NCBI GenBank assembly: GCA_021802375.1
Contig: JAKAAL010000359.1
Span: forward strand, 1-5,417
DNA: 5,417 nt
Direction of reading: 5' to 3'
From: Bacillota bacterium
GTDB lineage: Bacteria; Bacillota_E; Sulfobacillia; Sulfobacillales; Sulfobacillaceae
The notes under the pieces were generated by a model. The model searched no databases. It was not told the DNA's origin and worked only from the letters and a program-made list of their open reading frames with translations. The translations under genes and the position numbers were made by a program. Below are positions 1 through 5,417 of this stretch, one piece after another. Numbering within the stretch: position 1 is the first letter of the stretch; each line of letters opens with the position of its first letter.

Positions 1-281
1 CCGCCGTCGCTCGTCTCAACGACTTCTCGAGCAACGGCAACATCACAGCCATAAATGAGGTCACAGTACTTTTTCGTGTGTGCCCACACTTCCTCCGCCG
101 TTTCTGTCCCGTATCCCGGCAGGGGGCAACTTTCGCCATAACTCACCATCTGCCGAGCGCTATCGTGTAATTCCACCAGCACCATATCGAAAAACGTCAG
201 CTGGCGAAACGACAAATGGTAGGGCCGTATAAGGGGTATCCGTAACCGCCACGCTCTGATTGTGTCAATTTGTGTGGCCAT
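1..281 (-). CDS. Enolase-superfamily (MR/MLE) enzyme, N-terminal part only
   Basis: This gene runs off the window edge; only 93 codons are visible, enough for most of the N-terminal capping domain of the mandelate racemase/muconate lactonizing enzyme group. Seen: the opening strand with IPLIRPYHLSF (residues about 15-25), then FFDMVLVEL, then GESCPLPGYGTETAEEVW (about 55-72). This matches the family pattern of a basic IPL segment, a flexible specificity loop, and a GE..PLPGY.ET turn. Known for the family: a capping domain plus a (beta/alpha)8 barrel with Mg2+ that removes the proton alpha to a carboxylate; the catalytic Lys and metal ligands lie in the unseen part. The ATG at 281 is set by AAGGAGG eight bases upstream. 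It follows the mutase genes in the same operon, so it may act on the mutase substrate or product (inference). The N-terminus does not resemble methylaspartate ammonia-lyase. The exact reaction cannot be told. Confidence 0.85.
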   Translation of the reverse strand, partial: MATQIDTIRAWRLRIPLIRPYHLSFRQLTFFDMVLVELHDSARQMVSYGESCPLPGYGTETAEEVWAHTKKYCDLIYGCDVAVAREVVETSDG

Positions 282-289
282 ATGCTAAG

Positions 290-296
290 CCTCCTT
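290..296 (-). promoter_or_regulatory. Strong ribosome-binding site of the enolase-superfamily gene
   Basis: The minus strand reads AAGGAGG, a near-perfect complement of the 16S rRNA tail, eight bases before the ATG at 281. It fixes the start of the downstream gene and lies just past the frame-corrected stop of glmE at 307-309, the spacing expected inside an operon. Confidence 0.85.
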
Positions 297-306
297 CACT
301 TGCTTA

Positions 307-432
307 TTACCCAATTTGTCCAAGCTCAATTAATGTATTTGGTAATGCAGTTAGTGGTTCCGATATGCCATAGACATCTTGAATTGCCATGTCGATACTC
401 AACGGAGTGCCCATGGCCGTTGCACGTTTTTT
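307..432 (-). other. Frameshift in an A6 run near the glmE 3' end; native C-terminus in the next frame
   Basis: On the minus strand the run at 432-427 reads C-AAAAAA-CGT. The open frame reads CAA AAA ACG and then 33 residues unlike the family, ending at 326. Dropping one A gives CAA AAA CGT and a tail of 39 residues beginning RATAMGTPLSIDMAIQDVYG and ending at the stop at 307-309. That tail aligns without gaps to the end of Clostridium GlmE, keeping the Arg, Gly, Ser, Met, Ile and Asp positions of the final helix. The corrected protein has 496 residues, near the usual 483-490. Likely causes are a real one-base insertion or a homopolymer sequencing error. Slippage or +1 recoding is possible, but six A is short for that. 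Confidence 0.85.
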
Positions 433-1798
433 GAAGTTGCTCTTGATGAAATTGTTGGATCTCTCTTCTTATGGGAACATTGCCAAAGTCTAACATTCGA
501 ATAGCACCCCCTAGTTCTCGGGCTGGCAATACGCGACTCTGAATCTCTCGGTTCGGTGACCAGGGAACATCGAGCACACCCGCTCGGCACGCACGTAACA
601 CGCCTTGGCACACATCGCCATCTCCCATTTCCAGTGTCTTGTCCACAATGTCGCGAACTTCACGTTTGATAAGATCGATTTCATCCACCACATCGCGCAG
701 CCCCTGGAGGGCTAAAGAGGCACCTAGTTGGATGCCGGCCTTAGTAGCCCGAAGCCCCGCTGCATTGGCTTCTTTGGTAGGGATGCCTATCGCTTCGTGG
801 GTGGATTTAGTCGTGACGCTCACAGCGCCCGCCGCGGCCGCAATAAATCCGCCATACACGATTAAGGCCATCGCCTGGGCCTCGTCGTGGGGCCACGCCC
901 CCATCCAGTGCAACGAGGTGATAGGCGTAAAGATGTTGTGAAATCCGAACATGGTTAAATACTCTTGACACAATTCCTCGCAGGCGCGAATCGCTGCAAC
1001 ATCTTGAACCGGACATAGGCACTGCCCCAATTCCAGTCCATAGTGCGTGACGCCTTGCGTTACCGCTAATAGGCAATCCAATATCGCAACGGCAATCGCG
1101 ATGGCCGGCGGGATCAAAGTGCCGGTCAAAAAACTCGGCTGGCGACGGTGGATCTCAACACCTCTTTGACCGTACAGAGTCACTAACCTATCTAAGTATT
1201 GGTAGTTGCGAATGCCTTGCTCAATACTCGTGTCTTTGGTATAAGACGCCGTATATGCGATGCCTGATCCCAAGTATCCGGAAAATCCTGCAGCTAGAGT
1301 AATCTCTGCCGTAAGCCGAGGCATAGTGGTTCCTGAAAGAACTATCAAGGGACGATCTACGGAATCAACGATTTTGGCGCACTCGGTCACACCTAAATTC
1401 ACCACGGGCAACCCGTTTAACATGGAACGTCCCGCCTGTTCACTCTCTTGCATGCCGCGTTCGGCTTCGCCAAACCGTTCATTTCTTGTGTAACTATCCG
1501 TTGTGGTTGGTAATAAATCGGCCAATCCTTCATCTTGCAACGTGCGGAGTAATTCTAAATGCATCCCTAATGTTCCGAAGCCTCCACGTGGTTGTGTGAG
1601 GGTTCGATGATGCTCATAAGCGAATCGGATGACTTGAGCCATGCGCTTTTGTTTTGGCAGCCGCTGATGACATTCCACTGCAGCATCTAAGTCAACTCCC
1701 GCTCCCGTGGGCCAACGGGACAAATTATTCTCCCGCATCTCATGGAATATATCCCACGGGATGGGTTCGTTACGAAGTGAATCGTTTGATGACGTCAT
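326..1798 (-). CDS. glmE: Glutamate mutase epsilon-subunit homologue with altered substrate pocket (C-terminus frameshifted)
   Basis: This is the catalytic subunit of a glutamate-mutase-type adenosylcobalamin enzyme. In the known enzyme a TIM-barrel epsilon dimer binds the substrate and two sigma subunits hold cobalamin, interconverting L-glutamate and (2S,3S)-3-methylaspartate. Similarity to the Clostridium protein runs throughout: RWPTG (28-32), TQPRGG (68-73), DSYTR (101-105), AGRSMLNG (122-129), LTGTL.PP (224-231), HEAIGIPTKEANAAG (334-348), DFGNVP. The alignment, made by eye from memory, is gapless with an offset of five residues. Kept: R71 (=R66), R105 (=R100), Y182 (=Y177), Y186 (=Y181), K331 (=K326), E335 (=E330). 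Changed: L154 (=R149), S155 (=H150), L176 (=E171), L296 (=H291). The substrate is therefore probably not glutamate (inference). The ATG at 1798 has GGGAG eight bases upstream. The open frame gives 490 residues, but after K457 the family C-terminus continues in another frame to 307, giving 496. It lies 27 bases after glmL. Confidence 0.9.
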   Translation of the reverse strand: MTSSNDSLRNEPIPWDIFHEMRENNLSRWPTGAGVDLDAAVECHQRLPKQKRMAQVIRFAYEHHRTLTQPRGGFGTLGMHLELLRTLQDEGLADLLPTTTDSYTRNERFGEAERGMQESEQAGRSMLNGLPVVNLGVTECAKIVDSVDRPLIVLSGTTMPRLTAEITLAAGFSGYLGSGIAYTASYTKDTSIEQGIRNYQYLDRLVTLYGQRGVEIHRRQPSFLTGTLIPPAIAIAVAILDCLLAVTQGVTHYGLELGQCLCPVQDVAAIRACEELCQEYLTMFGFHNIFTPITSLHWMGAWPHDEAQAMALIVYGGFIAAAAGAVSVTTKSTHEAIGIPTKEANAAGLRATKAGIQLGASLALQGLRDVVDEIDLIKREVRDIVDKTLEMGDGDVCQGVLRACRAGVLDVPWSPNREIQSRVLPARELGGAIRMLDFGNVPIRREIQQFHQEQLQKTCNGHGHSVEYRHGNSRCLWHIGTTNCITKYIN

Positions 1799-1806
1799 TT
1801 ACTCAT

Positions 1807-1811
1807 CTCCC
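1807..1811 (-). promoter_or_regulatory. Ribosome-binding site of glmE
   Basis: The minus strand reads AAGGGAG followed by eight bases and then the ATG at 1798. An ATG directly after the site (1806-1804) opens only a three-codon frame whose TGA overlaps the glmE start. It abuts the ribosome-binding site too closely to be used, so 1798 is the preferred start. Confidence 0.65.
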
Positions 1812-1825
1812 TTAGACAAGTGATG

Positions 1826-3217
1826 CTACACCACGCGAAGGCATTTTTTGGCTAGGATAGCAGCCTTGGGGCGATCTATCGTAGATAAAAGACCGGCGAC
1901 AAATAGACCGTATGGCTTGTCCACATAGAGAACGGGCGATTCCGGTTTGAGTCTCATTCCGTCCGACGGGCGCTTTGTTGCTGCAATGAGCAGTTCTCGA
2001 GCCATCTCCGCTGAATTGGCGGCAAACACCCCCCCGGTTCCGATTAAGGCGTGGGCTTGAGAGAGATCTTTGCCATATTGGACAACACTTTGACCCACCG
2101 CGGTATATACCACGTCTAGTCGTCCCGCGTGGCGAGTAATCGCAATTTCAATAGCGGATTTGGCCAACGCATAGTCCATCCGGGTTTCTTCCGGTGTTTG
2201 AGGCACGTACGCAGCCGACGTCGCGACCTCACGAACATATTTCTTTACCCTATCTGAAGAGACCGTGCTGTGAACCGCCAACTCGGAATCACCCACGGCT
2301 GTCAGAATACTTTCCGCGTTATGCCGCAGCCCTAAATCTCCCTCGACAGTGCGTTTCAGATATGGCTCGGGTAATCCACGGTAGATCACTTCAGGACGGG
2401 AGGGGCGGCCGTCGCCCACGGAGTGGATGTCAGTCGTTGCGCCGCCTACATCCACTAAAACTAAATCGCCTATTCCAGGAACTCCTTTCGCTCCTTCCGC
2501 CAATACTTTGGCCGCTTCCAGCACTGCAGTGGGAGTGGGCATGACCACGCGAACGAAAGTAGACGCCCGATCAATCCCTTTGGCATGGACGATGTGATTT
2601 AAAAATACGTTACGAATGGCTTCACGCGCAGGTTCAATGTTAAGCCGATTGATCTCGGGCATTACGTTGTCGGTGACAACCATTTCTATTTCGGCATTAC
2701 TTAAAATCTGCTCTATCTCAGTCCGTGCTTCTCGGTTCCCCGCAACGATGATCGGGCAGCGCACATTAGCACTCACTAGTTGGCGGGCATTTTCCACAAT
2801 CACCTCACGATTTCCACCATCCGTGCCGCCCGCCAGTAAAATAACGTCGGGCGATAGCGCATGCAGTGTAGCGATATCAGCCAAGGTAATGTGATAGCTA
2901 AAAATTCCCGTTACTTTTGCTCCGGCACCTAATGCGGCAAAATGGGCTGCCCGAGAGGTCATTTCGGGCACAAGGCCGATGGTGACCATTTTGAGTCCCC
3001 CCGCCGCACTAGAACAAGCCAGTCGCACATCAAATAGCACCGAGTGACCAACTTGGCGCTTTAAGTTTTCCAATGCCATATTGAGTCCAATCGTAATATC
3101 GGATTGAACTGTGGACGGACCTTGTGCGCGACCAATGATCTCCACACTTTCTAAATCTACAGCTGTGGTTTTCGTATACGTACTTCCAAAATCCACAAAA
3201 AGCCCTAAATGTGTCAT
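1826..3217 (-). CDS. glmL: GlmL/MutL, Hsp70/actin-fold companion of the B12 mutase
   Basis: GlmL (MutL) is an ATPase-fold protein encoded between the two subunits of glutamate mutase in Clostridium. Its likely role is as chaperone or reactivating factor exchanging damaged cobalamin, though this is less proven than for the diol dehydratase reactivases. It is 463 residues; Clostridium MutL is about 462. Seen: phosphate-1 loop VDFGSTYTK (8-16), LLAGGTDGG (127-135), phosphate-2 loop VDVGGATTDIHS (255-266), GLPEPYLKRTVEGDLG (281-296), adenosine-type motif IGTGGVF (392-398) and the C-terminal YVDKPYGLFVAGLLS (431-445). It is not the DNA mismatch repair protein also called MutL. The ATG at 3217 follows the glmS stop by three bases, with GGAAGGG inside the end of glmS, so translation is probably coupled. 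No truncation is seen. Confidence 0.95.
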   Translation of the reverse strand: MTHLGLFVDFGSTYTKTTAVDLESVEIIGRAQGPSTVQSDITIGLNMALENLKRQVGHSVLFDVRLACSSAAGGLKMVTIGLVPEMTSRAAHFAALGAGAKVTGIFSYHITLADIATLHALSPDVILLAGGTDGGNREVIVENARQLVSANVRCPIIVAGNREARTEIEQILSNAEIEMVVTDNVMPEINRLNIEPAREAIRNVFLNHIVHAKGIDRASTFVRVVMPTPTAVLEAAKVLAEGAKGVPGIGDLVLVDVGGATTDIHSVGDGRPSRPEVIYRGLPEPYLKRTVEGDLGLRHNAESILTAVGDSELAVHSTVSSDRVKKYVREVATSAAYVPQTPEETRMDYALAKSAIEIAITRHAGRLDVVYTAVGQSVVQYGKDLSQAHALIGTGGVFAANSAEMARELLIAATKRPSDGMRLKPESPVLYVDKPYGLFVAGLLSTIDRPKAAILAKKCLRVV

Positions 3218-3220
3218 GGT

Positions 3221-3655
3221 CTAATCCCTTCCTAGCAATTTATCCCGAGTTTCCAAGTCCTGTACTAATTGGGGGATAAAATCGCTTGGTTTTGTCCCTG
3301 GTGGATAAGCCCGATTAAAACCCATTTCAAGAAACTGTCTTTCTACTGAAGACCAATCGTGTTTTCCCACTACTAAATTCCCACCTACATATAACAAAAT
3401 GTCATTCAATCCTGCTTCTATGCACATATCCCGAAATCCCCGACAATCCAGTTCGCCTTGCCCATAGAGGGATGACACTAGAATGGCATCGGCTGCAGTT
3501 TCTACTGCCGCTTTAATAAATTCCTCAGCAGGCGTCAACGCGCCTAATGACACCACCCGGAATCCGGCTTGTTCCAGCGCAATTGCGATAATTCGATTGC
3601 CAACAATATGCGTATCGGATCCGATGACCCCAGTAACAATCGTCCACGATGACAT
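3221..3655 (-). CDS. glmS: Glutamate mutase sigma subunit, cobalamin-binding
   Basis: This is the small subunit that binds adenosylcobalamin in the base-off/His-on form and docks on the epsilon barrel. The protein has 144 residues against about 137 in Clostridium, with a short extra tail. The signature is complete: D14-T-H16-I-V-G19 (DxHxxG, with H16 as lower cobalt ligand), S61-S-L63 (SxL) and G91-G92, together with [14 protein letters not shown] (61-74) and [12 protein letters not shown] (87-98), which mark the glutamate mutase sigma family rather than methylmalonyl-CoA mutase or methionine synthase. The start at 3655 has AAGGAGG seven bases upstream. It lies 20 bases after the permease gene and three bases before glmL. 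Since every cofactor residue is conventional, the enzyme should still bind B12, unlike the changed substrate site of its partner. Confidence 0.95.
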   Translation of the reverse strand: MSSWTIVTGVIGSDTHIVGNRIIAIALEQAGFRVVSLGALTPAEEFIKAAVETAADAILVSSLYGQGELDCRGFRDMCIEAGLNDILLYVGGNLVVGKHDWSSVERQFLEMGFNRAYPPGTKPSDFIPQLVQDLETRDKLLGRD

Positions 3656-3675
3656 CTAATTTCCTCCTTGTGCAG

Positions 3676-4470
3676 TTACAGTCCAATCAAGCGGACTCCT
3701 AAGGTCTCAAGCAGCACTGGTAGACTAAGTGCCATTATTACGACAGTCCCGACAACGCGCAGCGTCCCTTCGGAAACGCCTCGGTTAAGCCTCACGCCAA
3801 TTTGGGCGCCGAGGCCCCCGGTAGCAATAATAATGGCCACTATTACCAACGAGAGTGAGTTGACGTGAGCCAACCGAATGGATTCGCTGGTTAACGCAAT
3901 GCCCATATTGACTCCTAACCCAGTACCGATCGCGGTCCGTACTTTTAACCCTCCAACTCCGACTAACACCGGCATTGTTAAAAATCCCCCGCCAATGCCC
4001 AATAATCCGCCCAAAACCCCAATGACCAAACACAACAGACCTACTAGAGAACGCCGTCTTGCCGTTGGTTGCCCGTCTGTCGAAGTCATCGGTCTCCAAA
4101 ACAGCACCAAAGAGCCCAACAATGCCATCGTCAAAATCCCGAGGAGAATCCGATTGGGTAGTGTGTGCGCCCATTCCGACCCAAAACCACTACCGACAAT
4201 TGCCGGGATTCCGGCGTATAATACATAGGTCAGATTAACCATATGGGTGCGTAAATAACTGATGAAACCGACTCCGGCGGATACAATGGACAACGTGGCG
4301 ACATAGGCTCCTATGACGAACATGGATATGGGCCGGAAACCGAATAGTGGTGGAACTATTGTCAAACAAGCGGAGAGGACAAGACCACCTCCTAAGCCAA
4401 TCCCACCGTTTAATGTGCTCGCCACAGTGCCAATCACGAAATACATCAGCGCCGATGCCACAAAAGCCAT
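3676..4470 (-). CDS. TauE/SafE-family (DUF81) membrane permease
   Basis: This is an integral membrane protein of 264 residues, a normal length for the TauE/SafE family, which is linked to export of sulfite, sulfonates and other small organic anions. Seen: two homologous halves, each opening with a glycine-rich motif, IGLGGGLVL (24-32) and LLGIGGGFLTMPVLV (156-170). They are joined by a polar cytoplasmic linker rich in Arg, Thr and Ser (about 127-141). Roughly seven or eight hydrophobic segments are visible. The ATG at 4470 lies three bases after the stop of the transporter before it and lacks a clear ribosome-binding site, so translational coupling is likely; Met9 is an alternative start, also without a good site. 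Its place just before glmS suggests transport of a substrate or by-product of the mutase pathway (inference). The transported compound cannot be told. Confidence 0.88.
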   Translation of the reverse strand: MAFVASALMYFVIGTVASTLNGGIGLGGGLVLSACLTIVPPLFGFRPISMFVIGAYVATLSIVSAGVGFISYLRTHMVNLTYVLYAGIPAIVGSGFGSEWAHTLPNRILLGILTMALLGSLVLFWRPMTSTDGQPTARRRSLVGLLCLVIGVLGGLLGIGGGFLTMPVLVGVGGLKVRTAIGTGLGVNMGIALTSESIRLAHVNSLSLVIVAIIIATGGLGAQIGVRLNRGVSEGTLRVVGTVVIMALSLPVLLETLGVRLIGL

Positions 4471-4473
4471 TGG

Positions 4474-5417
4474 TTATATGCCGGGTAAAGTCGTGGTAAT
4501 CACGTCAGAGTCGTAAACTTGACTGTCGAATTGGGCATCAATGCTCTCGCCGCTGGTTTCGCGGCCCCAAAACAACACCGGGGCCACCGTGATGAGAAGC
4601 AATACGGCACCTAACAACAGAAACACGGCCCGCGTTCCAAATCCTTCGATAAAGAACGGCATGTAAAAAACGATTAGCACACCGCCAATAGCCCTGCCAA
4701 AAAACTCAGTAAATGCTGTTCCCCGACCCCTAACCACTGTTGGAAATTGCTCGGCAATATACAGCTTAATAACATAGATACCCATCCCGGTTAAGCCCAC
4801 TAAAACGCCTATGACGAGAACGATTGTCGGGTTCTTCAATAGTGCAATTCCCACGCAACCTAATCCCGCAATAATACCGTAGCCAATGATGAGCGGACGT
4901 CGGCCAAACTTGTCCGAGAGATAGCCGTGACAGACGTTTCCCAGCCCACCACAAAACATTAATGTCCCTATGGCCAAAACGGATTTGGCAAATGTGATGC
5001 CGTCACTTATCAAAATGGTCGGACCATAAACCATCATGACGTAAAAGAAGATTTGAGTCCCTGTGTAGGCGACGCTGATCATGGCCGTACGACGCCTAAG
5101 AGGTTTTTTAAATATGAACGATAGCGGCTGTTGTCGTATTCGTGGTGATGGCTTTACAGGTTCTGTCTTGGTTACAATTGAACCAGACTGAGTTTGCACG
5201 ATGTGCTCAATTTTGTGCAACACTTCAACAGCTTTCTCAAAGTGACCGCGTTGTTCGAGCCACCGTGGAGACTCGGGCAACCACACTAGGATGGCAAAAG
5301 CAAAAATGATGGGAATCCCTCCGGCGAAAAATACCACTCTCCACCCACTTGCAGCTCCAAAATGATGAATACTCCATACCGATACCAGAGACGGGATTAA
5401 ATAAGAAGCCAACAATA
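4474..5417 (-). CDS. MFS transporter (sugar/organic-acid:H+ symporter type), N-terminus off window
   Basis: This is the C-terminal part (about 313 residues) of a major-facilitator transporter; the frame is open to the window edge, so the true start and the first several membrane helices are missing. Seen: the PESPRWLE motif (47-54) at the end of the first six-helix half, a polar central loop (about 55-108), the SDKFGRRP motif (167-174) between helices 8 and 9, YIAEQFPTVVRGRGTA (219-234) after helix 10, and a short polar tail after WGRETSG (283-289). PESPRWL together with E.FPT..RG is typical of the sugar-porter and aromatic/organic-acid:H+ symporter branches, which include nicotinate and benzoate carriers. 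As first visible gene of the operon it probably imports the compound that the downstream mutase works on (inference). The substrate cannot be assigned. Confidence 0.88.
   Translation of the reverse strand, partial: LLASYLIPSLVSVWSIHHFGAASGWRVVFFAGGIPIIFAFAILVWLPESPRWLEQRGHFEKAVEVLHKIEHIVQTQSGSIVTKTEPVKPSPRIRQQPLSFIFKKPLRRRTAMISVAYTGTQIFFYVMMVYGPTILISDGITFAKSVLAIGTLMFCGGLGNVCHGYLSDKFGRRPLIIGYGIIAGLGCVGIALLKNPTIVLVIGVLVGLTGMGIYVIKLYIAEQFPTVVRGRGTAFTEFFGRAIGGVLIVFYMPFFIEGFGTRAVFLLLGAVLLLITVAPVLFWGRETSGESIDAQFDSQVYDSDVITTTLPGI

Noticed and set aside
1..281. Methylaspartate ammonia-lyase as the gene after glmE
   Set aside because: It would fit the classical pathway, but the visible N-terminus has the generic MR/MLE pattern and lacks the long distinctive N-terminal region of that lyase.
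301..325. Possible small hairpin GCTT...AAGC near the end of glmE as a terminator
   Set aside because: The stem is only four bases with no following T run on the coding strand, and a strong ribosome-binding site follows directly.
427..432. Programmed frameshifting at the A6 run
   Set aside because: Six A is short for transcript slippage, the surrounding codons do not match known +1 sites, and no stimulatory structure was seen; a simple indel or sequencing error is likelier.
639..941. Plus-strand open frame of 100 codons
   Set aside because: Antisense to the conserved part of glmE; composition rich in Ser/Ala with no family resemblance.
2194..2544. Plus-strand open frame of 116 codons
   Set aside because: It lies wholly antisense to glmL, has no ribosome-binding site or recognisable domain, and is rich in Pro/Arg/Leu as expected of a shadow frame.
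1826..3217. DNA mismatch repair MutL/MutS for the two genes often labelled mutL and mutS
   Set aside because: The names coincide only; the proteins carry actin-fold ATPase motifs and a B12-binding DxHxxG motif, not GHKL-ATPase or MutS domains.
3878..4228. Plus-strand open frame of 116 codons
   Set aside because: Antisense to the TauE/SafE gene, low-complexity Pro/Asn/Thr composition reflecting the Gly-rich membrane protein on the other strand.

Overview
The window holds six tightly packed genes, all on the minus strand, so transcription runs from position 5417 towards position 1. In that order they are: a major-facilitator (MFS) transporter (front cut by the window edge), a TauE/SafE-type permease, the cobalamin-binding sigma subunit of a glutamate-mutase-type enzyme (glmS/mutS), the Hsp70/actin-fold companion protein (glmL/mutL), the epsilon subunit (glmE/mutE), and the first 93 residues of an enolase-superfamily (MR/MLE) enzyme whose rest lies off the window. 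The gaps between genes are 3, 20, 3, 27 and about 25 bases. There is no intergenic stretch over 300 bases, and I saw no convincing promoter, terminator, RNA gene, CRISPR array or mobile element. The layout reads as one operon whose promoter lies upstream of the window.

The last four genes have purine-rich ribosome-binding sites, two of them full AAGGAGG, and base composition is about half GC by eye. Together with the Clostridium-like glmS-glmL-glmE order, this suggests a Bacillota organism of medium GC. A Sulfobacillus-type lineage is possible, but that is only a guess.

The main observation is in the epsilon subunit. By family resemblance it would be annotated as glutamate mutase (methylaspartate mutase). 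The cobalamin-side machinery looks intact: the sigma subunit has DxHxxG, SxL and GG, and the epsilon subunit keeps the Lys and Glu equivalent to K326 and E330. Several residues that hold glutamate in the Clostridium enzyme are not kept: the equivalents of Arg149, His150, Glu171 and His291 are Leu154, Ser155, Leu176 and Leu296. Arg66, Arg100, Tyr177 and Tyr181 are kept. This pattern argues for an adenosylcobalamin carbon-skeleton mutase acting on a different, less polar acid, probably one without an amino group.

The context agrees. The next gene is a generic MR/MLE enolase-superfamily enzyme and not methylaspartate ammonia-lyase, the usual partner. The operon also carries two transporters that could move an organic acid. 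A second observation is a one-base frameshift in a run of six A near the end of glmE; the conserved C-terminus continues in the other frame up to position 307.
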